DNA of 59,640 nt from Paracoccaceae bacterium (lineage in GTDB: Bacteria; Pseudomonadota; Alphaproteobacteria; Rhodobacterales; Rhodobacteraceae), in NCBI GenBank assembly GCA_013003075.1, contig JABDLJ010000030.1:1-59640 (forward strand), in the 5' to 3' direction. Made by a program: the position numbers and the translations under genes. This document shows, in pieces, positions 22,068 to 31,118 of the stretch. Under the pieces are notes generated by a model that was not told where the DNA came from, searched no databases, and saw only the letters and a list, made by a program, of their open reading frames with translations. How positions within the stretch are numbered: position 1 is the stretch's first letter; every line of letters starts with the position of its first letter.

Positions 22068-22676
22068 ATGCCGGCGCTTCTGCCAACAGATATTTTCGGA
22101 ACAATCACCTGGCTGGGCCGAATACCGGACCGGCAGGTCAGCCTGCGCTCGGAGGCGGTGCAAGAGTTGGATGCGCGGTTCTGGGGCGTGGACGGCGAGG
22201 CGCATGGCGGCCTGACGCGGCCCTCGTGCAGCCGGGTCGTGTCGCAATATCCGCGTGATACCGAGATCCGCAACACCCGGCAGTTGTCGATCGTTTCGGC
22301 CGAGGAACTGACCGAGATCGCGTCCGCAATGGGGCTGCCGCAGATGCGCCCCGACTGGATGGGCGCGACGATGGTGGTCTCGGGCATTGCCGATTTCACG
22401 CATATCCCGCCGTCTTCGCGGCTGCAGTCGCAAAGCGGCGCAACGCTTGTGGTGGACATGGAAAACCGCCCCTGCAAGTTGCCGGCCAAGGTCATTGATG
22501 AAGATGCGCCCGGACATGGGCACGCGATCAAGGACGCGGCCAGGGGCCGGCGCGGCGTGACCGCCTGGGTGGAGCGCGAGGGTCTCTTGCGCGTCGGCGA
22601 CCAAGTACGCCTTCACATTCCCGATCAGCGCGCCTGGGCCGGACTGGGCGCGGCAAGGCAGGTACCGGCGGCCTGA
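22068..22676 (+). CDS. MOSC domain-containing protein
   Basis: The 202-residue protein has the MOSC (molybdenum cofactor sulfurase C-terminal) fold pattern: a beta-rich N-terminus, NTRQLSIVSAEELTEIA, then ENRPCKLPAK with the conserved cysteine proposed to carry sulfur, and RRGVTAWVEREGLLRVGD near the end. MOSC proteins act on molybdenum cofactor sulfur or metal-sulfur chemistry. No molybdenum gene is adjacent, so the partner is unknown. Confidence 0.85.
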   Translation: MPALLPTDIFGTITWLGRIPDRQVSLRSEAVQELDARFWGVDGEAHGGLTRPSCSRVVSQYPRDTEIRNTRQLSIVSAEELTEIASAMGLPQMRPDWMGATMVVSGIADFTHIPPSSRLQSQSGATLVVDMENRPCKLPAKVIDEDAPGHGHAIKDAARGRRGVTAWVEREGLLRVGDQVRLHIPDQRAWAGLGAARQVPAA

Positions 22677-22820
22677 CCGCAAGGCCTTGCGATCTGCGGG
22701 GCATCTGCGACATTCGACGCATCCGGCGGCGCAAATGTCGGTATTCATCTGCACACCGTATCACGCGCGGCGTATAGGCGAGTTGACGCAACTCTATGCG
22801 CAGACACGAGGATGACGGTC

Positions 22821-24497
22821 ATGGGTTACAAAAGCGATATCCAGATTGCCCGGGAGGCCCAGAAGCGCCCGATCCAGGAGATCGGCGACAAGCTGGGCAT
22901 TCCCAGTGATGATCTTCTGCCGTTCGGGCACGACAAGGCGAAGGTTTCGGCCGAATTCATCGCCGCGCAAAGGGATAAGCCCGACGGCAAGCTGATCCTG
23001 GTCACCGCCATCAACCCGACCCCCGCGGGCGAAGGCAAGACGACCACGACCGTGGGTCTTGGCGACGGGCTGAACCGGATCGGCAAGAAGGCTGCGATCT
23101 GCATCCGCGAGGCCTCGCTTGGTCCCTGCTTTGGCATGAAGGGTGGCGCCGCTGGCGGTGGCTACGCCCAGGTGGTGCCGATGGAAGAGATGAACCTGCA
23201 TTTCACGGGCGATTTTCATGCCATCACCTCGGCCCACAACCTGCTGAGCGCGATGATCGACAACCATATCTACTGGGGCAACGATCTGGAGATCGACCTG
23301 CGCCGGGTGACCTGGAAACGGGTTCTGGACATGAACGACAGGGCGCTGCGCGATACGGTGACCTCGTTGGGCGGGGTGGCCAACGGTTTTCCGCGGCAAA
23401 CCGGCTTTGACATCACGGTTGCCTCGGAAGTGATGGCGATCCTATGCCTTGCCACCGATCTTGAGGATTTGCAGCGGCGGCTTGGCGACATTATCGTGGC
23501 CTACCGGCGCGACCGCAGCCCGGTCTACGCCCGCGACATCAAGGCCGATGGCGCCATGACGGTGCTCTTGCAGCAAGCGATGCAGCCGAATCTTGTGCAG
23601 ACGCTTGAAAACAACCCCGCCTTCGTTCACGGCGGGCCGTTTGCCAATATCGCGCATGGCTGCAATTCGGTCGTCGCGACGACAACCGCTCTGAAGTTGG
23701 CCGATTACGTGGTGACCGAGGCCGGGTTCGGGGCCGATCTCGGCGCCGAGAAGTTCATGAATATCAAGTGCCGCAAGGCTGGTATTGCGCCCGATTGCGT
23801 GGTGATCGTGGCGACAGTGCGCGCTATGAAGATGAACGGCGGTGTGGCGAAGGCTGATCTGGGCGCTGAGAACGTGAAGGCCGTTCAGGACGGCTGCCCC
23901 AACCTGGGGCGCCATATCGGGAACGTCAAATCCTTCGGTGTTCCGGTGGTGGTTGCGATCAACCATTTCGTGACCGACACGGATGCCGAGGTGCAGGCGG
24001 TCAAGGACTATGTCGCAAGCCAGGGGGCCGAGGCCATCCTGTGCCGACACTGGGAGCTGGGCTCGGAAGGAACAGCGGACCTGGCCACCCGCGTGGCCGA
24101 GATCGCCGATAGCGGCGCTGCACAGTTCGCGCCGCTCTACGCCGACGATCTGAGCCTGATGCGCAAGATCGAGACTGTCGCGAGGCGCATCTATCACGCC
24201 GACGAAGTGCTGGCCGACAAGAAGATCCGCGAGCAGCTGCACCAATGGGAAGAAGCCGGCTATGGCCATTTGCCGGTCTGCATGGCCAAGACCCAGTACA
24301 GCTTTTCGACCGATCCCAACCTGCGCGGCGCACCGACGGGCCACAGCCTGCCGATCCGGGAAGTTCGGCTTGCCGCCGGTGCGGGGTTCGTCGTGGTGGT
24401 CTGCGGTGAGATCATGACGATGCCGGGCCTGCCGCGGGTGCCATCGGCCGAAGCGATCATGTTGAACGAAGAGGGCCAGATCGAGGGGCTGTTCTGA
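22821..24497 (+). CDS. fhs: Formate-tetrahydrofolate ligase
   Basis: This ATP-dependent enzyme (about 558 residues) makes 10-formyl-THF from formate and THF. The P-loop-like [19 protein letters not shown] and [23 protein letters not shown] are diagnostic. The ATG at 22821 is preferred because GAGG lies 9 nt upstream; an in-frame ATG at 22812 abuts that site with no spacing. Pairing with folD downstream completes a formate-to-methylene-THF route, as in many marine alphaproteobacteria that oxidise methylated compounds. A hairpin and a dispersed element separate it from folD. Confidence 0.94.
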   Translation: MGYKSDIQIAREAQKRPIQEIGDKLGIPSDDLLPFGHDKAKVSAEFIAAQRDKPDGKLILVTAINPTPAGEGKTTTTVGLGDGLNRIGKKAAICIREASLGPCFGMKGGAAGGGYAQVVPMEEMNLHFTGDFHAITSAHNLLSAMIDNHIYWGNDLEIDLRRVTWKRVLDMNDRALRDTVTSLGGVANGFPRQTGFDITVASEVMAILCLATDLEDLQRRLGDIIVAYRRDRSPVYARDIKADGAMTVLLQQAMQPNLVQTLENNPAFVHGGPFANIAHGCNSVVATTTALKLADYVVTEAGFGADLGAEKFMNIKCRKAGIAPDCVVIVATVRAMKMNGGVAKADLGAENVKAVQDGCPNLGRHIGNVKSFGVPVVVAINHFVTDTDAEVQAVKDYVASQGAEAILCRHWELGSEGTADLATRVAEIADSGAAQFAPLYADDLSLMRKIETVARRIYHADEVLADKKIREQLHQWEEAGYGHLPVCMAKTQYSFSTDPNLRGAPTGHSLPIREVRLAAGAGFVVVVCGEIMTMPGLPRVPSAEAIMLNEEGQIEGLF

Positions 24498-24504
24498 TAT
24501 AAAA

Positions 24505-24537
24505 GCGCGCGCTTCGGGCATCGAGCCCGGCGCGCGC
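24505..24537 (+). terminator. GC-rich hairpin after fhs
   Basis: GCGCGCGC (24505-24512) and CGGGC (24515-24519) pair with GCCCG (24525-24529) and GCGCGCGC (24530-24537) around an ATCGA loop, 8 nt after the fhs stop. It lacks a T-run directly behind it, so it may pause or partly terminate, or protect the 3' end. Confidence 0.5.
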
Positions 24538-24540
24538 GCG

Positions 24541-24573
24541 GCCTCCGGCGGAGGTATTTGGGGCCAGATGAAG
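24541..24573 (+). repeat. Dispersed intergenic element upstream of folD
   Basis: GCCTCCGGCGGAGGTATTTG, then GGGCCAGATGAAG. This matches the 5404-5436 copy except across the central T/G run. It keeps the CCTCC/GGAGG stem but not the T-run. It ends 13 nt before the folD start and precedes its ribosome binding site. Confidence 0.7.
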
Positions 24574-24586
24574 ACGGAGCAGGTGG

Positions 24587-25489
24587 ATGGGTGCGACAAT
24601 TATCGACGGAAAAAAGTCCGCAGAGCGGGTTCGGGCGCAGGTGGCGGGTCATGTCGAGCGACTGAAAAGCGTGCACGGCATCACGCCTGGATTGGCCGTG
24701 GTTCTGGTCGGCGAAGATCCCGCCAGCCAGGTTTACGTCAGATCGAAGGGAAAGATGACCGTCGAGGTGGGCATGAAGTCGATCGAGCATAGACTTGAAG
24801 CGTCCACCGGCGAGACGGATCTTCTGGCGCTGATCTCTCGGCTCAATGCGGATCCGGAAATCCATGGGATCCTGGTTCAGTTGCCGCTGCCGGATCATCT
24901 TGACGAGGATCTCGTAATCAACGCGATCGATCCTGTGAAGGATGTGGACGGATTTCATATCCTCAATGTCGGGCTTCTGGGGACCGGGCAGAAATCGATG
25001 GTGCCGTGCACGCCGCTTGGATGCCTGATGATGCTGCGCGAACATCACGGCGAGTTGTCCGGTCTTAATGCGGTGGTGATAGGGCGCTCGAATATCGTCG
25101 GAAAACCGATGGCGCAGCTTCTTCTGGGTGATAGTTGCACGGTGACGATTGCTCATAGCCGGACGCGGGATCTGCCGGATGTCGTGCGCCGCGCCGATAT
25201 CGTGGTGGCCGCGGTCGGCCGGCCGCAAATGGTGCCCGGTGACTGGATCAAGCCTGGCGCGACGGTGATCGATGTGGGGATCAATCGCATCGACGCGCCC
25301 GAGAAGGGCGACGGAAGGACCCGGCTTGTGGGCGATGTCGATTTTGCCAGCGCTGCGGCGGTCGCGGGCGCGATCACGCCGGTACCGGGCGGTGTCGGGC
25401 CGATGACGATCGCGTGTCTTCTGGCCAATACCGTGATCGCGTGTTGCCGGGCCAACGGGCTTGCCGAGCCGGAAGGCCTCACGGCCTAG
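24587..25489 (+). CDS. folD: Bifunctional methylenetetrahydrofolate dehydrogenase/cyclohydrolase
   Basis: FolD (300 residues) interconverts 5,10-methylene-, methenyl- and 10-formyl-THF with NADP. Visible blocks are [20 protein letters not shown], the catalytic lysine region [16 protein letters not shown], the Rossmann [15 protein letters not shown] and [18 protein letters not shown]. The ATG at 24587 follows GGAGCAGGTGG. It works directly with the fhs product. Confidence 0.95.
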   Translation: MGATIIDGKKSAERVRAQVAGHVERLKSVHGITPGLAVVLVGEDPASQVYVRSKGKMTVEVGMKSIEHRLEASTGETDLLALISRLNADPEIHGILVQLPLPDHLDEDLVINAIDPVKDVDGFHILNVGLLGTGQKSMVPCTPLGCLMMLREHHGELSGLNAVVIGRSNIVGKPMAQLLLGDSCTVTIAHSRTRDLPDVVRRADIVVAAVGRPQMVPGDWIKPGATVIDVGINRIDAPEKGDGRTRLVGDVDFASAAAVAGAITPVPGGVGPMTIACLLANTVIACCRANGLAEPEGLTA

Positions 25490-25607
25490 GTCCGCAGGAG
25501 CGGCTTGACCCACGTGGTGCGGATTGCCCGACGCCATGCGCAATGCTTGATTATTGAGCACTTGTCTATTTTTTTGATCGCCAGTCTTGGCTGAGGGCTG
25601 CAGATCG

Positions 25608-26458
25608 ATGAAGTTGATAGGGCACGTATTTCAGGATGTCCGCACGGTCTTTGGCGCGAGGATCACGATTGTCAGTCTTGGCGCGAGCATCGGCGCGATG
25701 ACCGCAATCTGACCATTCGGCACCTTCACAAGCATGGGGGGCGAAATACGCGCGCTTTACTGAAGCGCCGTCATTTCGGTTTCGGTTCTTATCGCTTTTT
25801 CGGTGCGCGCCCTCATCCGTTCAACCCGGCTCGAGCTTGAGGAATGGCCAGGAACGCTTGTCGCCGCGACGGCGTTCACTGCGGTCTTCGCGCCGGTCCT
25901 CGCATTTTTCAATGAGAAGGTCTCGTCCTTCCGGGGGTCCGGTCCGCTGGCCATGGACCTTTCGCAATTAGCGGCTGTCATATTCCTTGTGGCTGTCCTG
26001 GTGACGGTGATGCAGCGTTCAATGCGCCCAGATCTTCTGCGCCGTTTGCATCTGCATGCGCCGCATCGCCCGCGTCTTCTGGATCGGCTGGAAGACAAGA
26101 CCGCATCGACGGTTCGATACATGAGGGTGCGCGATCACTATGTCGCGCTTTCACCGATCGGGGCGCAGACCCGCTTTTGATGCGGTTTTTCGACGCGATC
26201 GGAGAGCTCGACACGGTGACGGGCTTTCAGGTTCACCGCTCGCATTGGGTCGCCCCAGAGGCGATCAGCCAGGTGGAGCAGGATCGGAAACGGATGTTCC
26301 TGCGCCTCGATTGCGGCCGGCGCGTGCCAGTCAGTCGCGCCGATCACCCGGTTATGAAGGCGCAGGACTGCCTTGGGCCTGCAGCGACCGCTCGATCGGC
26401 ATCGGCAACGGATGAAGCGTCTGGCCGAGCAGTATTGCCTGCGCCTTGGGGGCCATGA
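25608..26458 (+). pseudogene. Degenerate LytTR-type membrane regulator (two stops, one frameshift)
   Basis: Read in one frame from ATG 25608, the gene encodes MKLIGHVFQDVRTVFGARI, then TGA at 25710-25712 where relatives have the Gly of a GPFGT motif. A second TGA at 25761-25763 stands where Trp is expected in ALYW. The frame continues through membrane helices to DHYVAL, and about 26148-26152 (CTTTC) it slips. Restoring one T rejoins the frame encoding MRFFDAIGELD and FQVHRSHWVA, the LytTR DNA-binding core. A functional gene would be a membrane-anchored DNA-binding regulator of about 250 residues. The reading tail overlaps pdeM and probably once ended near 26370. Confidence 0.78.
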
Positions 26459-27053
26459 GGCGCTGAAGCTCAGGCGCGCTCCAGCGCAGGCCGCCAGTGT
26501 AGGTGCCGAATGCCGGAAGGATCATCCGGACCTCACCGACTAGAAAACACGGCCGTGAGATTGCCCGGCCCTTCACCGATACCTGCGCCTTTGGATGGTA
26601 GTGGCCGGACACTTCGCCTGCTGCGCCGGGGTCAGCGATATGGCGGAAGACCAGCGGGCCGACCGACATCTCTTTCAGGTGCCGCCCGCCAAGCTCTACC
26701 GGGCCGGGATCATGATTGCCCTCGATCCAGATCCAGTCCCTGCCTGCCTGCAGGCGCGCGATCCAGAGGCGCGTTTCCTCGGGCAGGCTGCGCGCGGCTG
26801 CGGTGTCGTCGAAACTGTCGCCAAGGCAGATGACCGTGCGCGCCTGAGTGGCAAGGATGTCCGCCTCGAGCCGCTGAAGCGTGTCACGCACTTCGTAGGG
26901 GGGCAGCAAGGAGCCGTTGCGCCGCGCAATCCGGTCCGATTTTCCCAGGTGCAGATCAGAGACGCAAAGCAGCCGTTGATCAGGCCACCAGACCGAGCCA
27001 CTTGGCAAGGGGGCCAGCTTCGCGCCGTGCAGGATGACCTGTAAAGAGTTCAT
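26352..27053 (-). CDS. pdeM: Ligase-associated DNA damage response endonuclease PdeM
   Basis: Calcineurin-like metallophosphoesterase of 233 residues with the metal-binding blocks DLHLGK, GDSFDD, GNHD and GHYHPK in order. PdeM-type proteins occur with a Lhr-like helicase, an exonuclease and an ATP-dependent ligase in a DNA repair module. Here the helicase gene lies 53 nt upstream on the same strand, but ligase and exonuclease are absent from the window. It converges with the LytTR pseudogene. Confidence 0.88.
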   Translation of the reverse strand: MNSLQVILHGAKLAPLPSGSVWWPDQRLLCVSDLHLGKSDRIARRNGSLLPPYEVRDTLQRLEADILATQARTVICLGDSFDDTAAARSLPEETRLWIARLQAGRDWIWIEGNHDPGPVELGGRHLKEMSVGPLVFRHIADPGAAGEVSGHYHPKAQVSVKGRAISRPCFLVGEVRMILPAFGTYTGGLRWSAPELQRLMAPKAQAILLGQTLHPLPMPIERSLQAQGSPAPS

Positions 27054-27106
27054 GCTTCGTTCTTGGCGCAGATTTGCGGGACGCGCAAGATCGCAGGTGG
27101 CGCGTG

Positions 27107-29515
27107 TCAGGCCTGAAGACCGGCGGTCTCCATGATGCGCGACACCTCGCTTGCCAGCAGGCGCTCGGACGCGTCGCCCTGGACGGCCACGCGGCCGGCC
27201 TCCAGAAAGAGCGGCGCAGCGAGTGGCGTCACCCTTGAAAGCACAAGGTGGTCGATGCGGCCGGCTGTCCGGGCAAGCATTTCTTCGATCCGCCCGAAAT
27301 CGACAAGACCGCGCAGCGCTTCTTCGCGGGTGATCTGCAGCATCAAATGGCCGGGATCGTATTTCAGCAATGTCTCGTACAATATGTCCGAGGAAAACGT
27401 GGCCTGCCGCCCGGACTTGCGCTGGCCCATCGAGTTACGCTCCAGCAGGCCAGCAATCGTCGCGGTCGCGCGAAAGCTGCGTTTCATCACCGCGTTGCCG
27501 CCCATCCAGTCTTCAAAGGCGGCGCGCAGGCTGACCGGATCGAAAAGCGGGGCCGGATCGCGAACGGGGTCGATCCCCCAGATCAGCACGGCGTAGTCGG
27601 TGGACACGAACCCCATCGGGCTAAGGCCCTCGGCCTCCATCCGCTGGGTCAGCAACAGCCCAAGGGTTTGCATCGCATTGCGCCCTGCAAAGCCGTAAAC
27701 GCAGGTGTGCTCGCGTCCGTCATGGGGAAAGCTTTCAACCAGGATGCGGTTCGCCTCCGGAAGCTTGGACCGCTCGCGTTGCAGGGCCAGCCATTCGGCG
27801 GTGTGCCCGGGCAGATCTGGCCAGCTTGGCTGGCGGAACATGCGCAGGATGCGGCTTGAAAGCTGCGTCGAAGTGGCGAATTTCGTGCCCATGAAAGTCG
27901 CGATCTTCGGCGGCTTGTCGGCGCGGCGGGTAACTTCCACCGTCATCTCGCGCAGGCCCTCGTACCGGACGACCTGGCCGCCAATCAAGAAGGTGTCGCC
28001 CGGTGTAAGCGTCGCGGCAAAGCCTTCCTCGACTTCCCCCAGGGGCTTGCCGCCATAGCGGGTCTTCAAGCGGACCTTCAGGGTATCGGTGTCCTGGATC
28101 GTGCCTATGTTCATTCGGATGCGCTGTGCGGCGCGCGGGTCGCGCAGCTGCCAGCGCCCATCCGGCCGCTGCAGAAGGCGCTGCCAGCGATCGTAGGAAC
28201 GCAAGGCGTAGCCGCCTGTCGCCACGAAATCCAGGCAGTCGTCGAATTCGCTTCGGCGAAGGCCGGCATAGGCGCCGGCTGTGCAAACCTCATCGTACAG
28301 CGCATCGGCCGAGAATGGTCCCGAGCAGGCGGTGATCAGGATTTGCTGGCACAGCACGTCTCGGGGGCCGGGGCCACGCGGCTCACCATCCAGATCGTTT
28401 TCGCGGACCGCCTGCAGCGCGGCAACGCATTCGACCACCTCGAAGCGGTTGGCCGGGACCAGAAGCGCTTTGGAGGGCGCGTTGTAGCGGTGATTTGCGC
28501 GCCCGATCCGTTGCACCAGTCGTTTGACGTTCTTGGGCGCGCCGATCTGGATCACGAGGTCCACATCGCCCCAATCGATACCAAGATCGAGCGATCCAGT
28601 GCAGACGATGGCGCGCAAATCACCGGCCACCATCGCGGCCTCGACCCGCTCTCGTTGATCGCGCGACAGGCTTCCATGATGAATTCCGATGGGCAGGCTG
28701 TCATCGTTGGCCAGCCACAGGTTGTGGAAGAAGATCTCGGCCTGCGCGCGGGTGTTGTGGAATATCAGCGTCGTGCGGTGCTGGCGCACCTGATCGAGCA
28801 CCGCGGCAATGGCGTAGCCAGCGCCGCCACCCGACCACGGCGGACGTTCTTCGGTGGTCAGCATCGCGATATCCGGGGCCGGGCCGGGATCGGCATAGAG
28901 GATCTCGCACGGGTCGGGATGCCGCGCGAGGTAGCCGGCGATACCGGCAGGATCCTCGACTGTGGCCGACAGGCCGACCCGGCGCAGATCGGGGCAGAGC
29001 GTTTGCAGGCGGGCAAGCCCCAGCATCAACTGATCGCCACGTTTGCTTTCCGCAAGTGCGTGGATCTCGTCCACGACCACCCGTTTCAGGCCGGCGAACA
29101 TGCGCGGCGCGTCTTCGTACGACAAGAGCAGCGCCAGGCTTTCGGGCGTCGTCAGCAGGATATGCGGCGGGTCGGCGCGCTGGCGGCGCTTTGCGGTGGC
29201 CGATGTATCGCCGGTGCGGTCCTCGACCCGGATCGGTAGCCCCATTTCGTCGATCGGCGTGCGCAGATTGCGGCGTATGTCAGCGGCCAGCGCTTTGAGG
29301 GGCGAGATATAGAGCGTATGCAGCCCGGCATGGGTGCCATCGGCCAGATCGGCCAGGGTCGGCAGGAACCCTGCAAGCGTCTTGCCGCCGCCGGTGGGGG
29401 CGATCATTAACAGGGCGGGGGCACCCGCCCGATCGGCCATCTCCTGCTGGTGGGGATGGATGTGCCAGCCGCGACTTTCAAACCAGCGCCCGAAGATGTC
29501 CGGTAGCACCGTCAT
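27107..29515 (-). CDS. Ligase-associated DNA damage response DEXH-box helicase (Lhr-type)
   Basis: Superfamily 2 helicase of 802 residues. Motif I APTGGGKT is at 39-46, motif II DEIH, then STAT-like LSATVEDP and motif VI QRIGRANHR. The long C-terminal region (about 440-802) with winged-helix and Lhr-specific domains matches the bacterial Lhr-like ligase-associated branch. The start at 29515 (MTVLPDIFGRWFESRGW) is where homology begins; the frame is open 42 codons further upstream. Transcribed ahead of pdeM, so both likely serve one repair pathway. Confidence 0.9.
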   Translation of the reverse strand: MTVLPDIFGRWFESRGWHIHPHQQEMADRAGAPALLMIAPTGGGKTLAGFLPTLADLADGTHAGLHTLYISPLKALAADIRRNLRTPIDEMGLPIRVEDRTGDTSATAKRRQRADPPHILLTTPESLALLLSYEDAPRMFAGLKRVVVDEIHALAESKRGDQLMLGLARLQTLCPDLRRVGLSATVEDPAGIAGYLARHPDPCEILYADPGPAPDIAMLTTEERPPWSGGGAGYAIAAVLDQVRQHRTTLIFHNTRAQAEIFFHNLWLANDDSLPIGIHHGSLSRDQRERVEAAMVAGDLRAIVCTGSLDLGIDWGDVDLVIQIGAPKNVKRLVQRIGRANHRYNAPSKALLVPANRFEVVECVAALQAVRENDLDGEPRGPGPRDVLCQQILITACSGPFSADALYDEVCTAGAYAGLRRSEFDDCLDFVATGGYALRSYDRWQRLLQRPDGRWQLRDPRAAQRIRMNIGTIQDTDTLKVRLKTRYGGKPLGEVEEGFAATLTPGDTFLIGGQVVRYEGLREMTVEVTRRADKPPKIATFMGTKFATSTQLSSRILRMFRQPSWPDLPGHTAEWLALQRERSKLPEANRILVESFPHDGREHTCVYGFAGRNAMQTLGLLLTQRMEAEGLSPMGFVSTDYAVLIWGIDPVRDPAPLFDPVSLRAAFEDWMGGNAVMKRSFRATATIAGLLERNSMGQRKSGRQATFSSDILYETLLKYDPGHLMLQITREEALRGLVDFGRIEEMLARTAGRIDHLVLSRVTPLAAPLFLEAGRVAVQGDASERLLASEVSRIMETAGLQA

Positions 29516-29668
29516 GCGCGCTTGGCCCCGCGTTTCGAAACCCATTGCCAACTGTCTGACATTCAGAAAGAAAATCCCGCCCTGGTGGTGATCAGAGCGG
29601 GAGTATATCTTGCTGCAGGTTTGGGCGCGAGCCTGCAACACGGGCCTGCGCGCGAATGGCGCAGCGCG

Positions 29669-30979
29669 TCAGTGCACGATGATCTCGTCCTTGACGAACA
29701 TGTTTGCCCATGCGCGGTCCAGAAGCTCTGGCGACATCTGGTAGGGGATGCCCTCGAATTCGCAGATAGAGATCATCTGGTCGATCAGGAAGATCGGCTG
29801 GTAGTTTGCATAGATGTTGTCGATTGTAGGGTATTTCGACTTCATCAGGTAGACGAGGGTCGCCTCATCCAGCGGCATCTGGCGCTTTTTGGCGACCATA
29901 GCGAAGATCTTCAGGTAGTCTTCCTGGTTCGGACCGTCGATCTTGATCTTGAAGAAGATCCGGCGCAGGGCCGCTTTGTCGAAGATCTCGTTGGGATGGA
30001 AGTTGGTGGAGAAGATCACAAGCGTGTCGAACGGCACGGTGAATTTCTCACCTGATTGCAGTGCCAGGATGTCGCGGCTTTCTTCCAGCGGGACGATCCA
30101 GCGGTTGATCAGCGCCTGAGGTGGTTCTTCCTGACGGCCAAGGTCGTCCACGATGAAGACGCCGCCGGTGGACTTCAACTGCAACGGCGCCTGGTAGGTG
30201 CGTGCGGTCGGGTTGTAGACCAGATCGAGCATCGAGAGCGACAGCTCACCACCGGTGACAACGGTCGGGCGGTCGCAAAGAACGTAACGGGTGTCGAACC
30301 GTCCCGAGGTGCGGCGCAGCGCGTTGGGATCGTCGACCTGCTCTTCGGCGGCGGTATGCACGATCGGGTCGTAGACCGTGATGACCTGACCGGCATATTC
30401 AAGCGCGCGGGGCACATAGATCTTGTCGCCGATGGCATCGCGGATACCGTTCGAGATCGATGATTTACCGTTACCCGGCGGTCCGTACATAAGGATCGAG
30501 CGGCCAGCGCCCACGGCGGGGCCGAGGTGATCGAGCAGATCGTCGGGCAGGATCAGGTGTCCCATCGCCCCGGTCAGCTGGTCACGTGTGATCTGGATGT
30601 TGCGGATCGACTGGCGATCAACCTGTTCCTTGTAGACCGAAAGCGGGACCGGCATTGCGCCGTAATATTCGGACTGCGACAGCGCGTCTAGCGCCCGGGC
30701 CTTGCCGCCGTCGGTCAGCTGGTAGCCCATCTCGCCGCCAGAGTTGGCGTGCAGCGAACCGGTGGCTTCAAGAAGCCGCTGTTCGCGGGCCAGATCGACA
30801 AGCTCTTGCGTCACAGGAATAGGCAGGCAAATGGCTTGCGCGATCTCGGTTACGACTTCGAGGTTCTTGCGGAAGATCGTTTTGAGAAGGATATCGCGCA
30901 TCAGCACGATCGGAAGCCGCATCTGCGAAAGGCCGCGTGGGGCCGGAGGGGCAATCACGTTATTGGAGATCATATTCAT
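29669..30979 (-). CDS. AAA+ ATPase with N-terminal winged-helix-like region
   Basis: The 436-residue protein has an N-terminal region (about 20-100) that resembles a winged helix (VVTEIAQAICLPIPVTQELV). The AAA+ core carries Walker A YGPPGNGKSS (165-174), Walker B GGVFIVDDLGR and sensor-like VIFSTNFHP. The start ATG 30979 has AGGA about 9 nt upstream. The family is recognisable as a conserved ATPase but its client is unknown to me. It stands alone, about 1.8 kb from the 3' end of the Tad locus and on the same strand, so a pilus link is possible but unproven. Confidence 0.8.
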   Translation of the reverse strand: MNMISNNVIAPPAPRGLSQMRLPIVLMRDILLKTIFRKNLEVVTEIAQAICLPIPVTQELVDLAREQRLLEATGSLHANSGGEMGYQLTDGGKARALDALSQSEYYGAMPVPLSVYKEQVDRQSIRNIQITRDQLTGAMGHLILPDDLLDHLGPAVGAGRSILMYGPPGNGKSSISNGIRDAIGDKIYVPRALEYAGQVITVYDPIVHTAAEEQVDDPNALRRTSGRFDTRYVLCDRPTVVTGGELSLSMLDLVYNPTARTYQAPLQLKSTGGVFIVDDLGRQEEPPQALINRWIVPLEESRDILALQSGEKFTVPFDTLVIFSTNFHPNEIFDKAALRRIFFKIKIDGPNQEDYLKIFAMVAKKRQMPLDEATLVYLMKSKYPTIDNIYANYQPIFLIDQMISICEFEGIPYQMSPELLDRAWANMFVKDEIIVH

Positions 30980-31118
30980 CGATGCGGTCCTGATCTTGCT
31001 CACACAAAGCTGCAGCGGTTTTGCTCCATCGCCCAAAAATGGCCATCAAGCATTGCCAACTGCGTTTCACGACTGAGTTTTACCGGTTAATGTGGCCAAA
31101 AAATGAAAGAAGGTTGGG

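Noticed and set aside
25710..25763. In-frame TGA codons as possible selenocysteine sites
   Set aside because: One stands at a Gly and the other at a Trp position of the family, no SECIS-like hairpin is evident, and a frameshift follows. Gene decay is the simpler reading.
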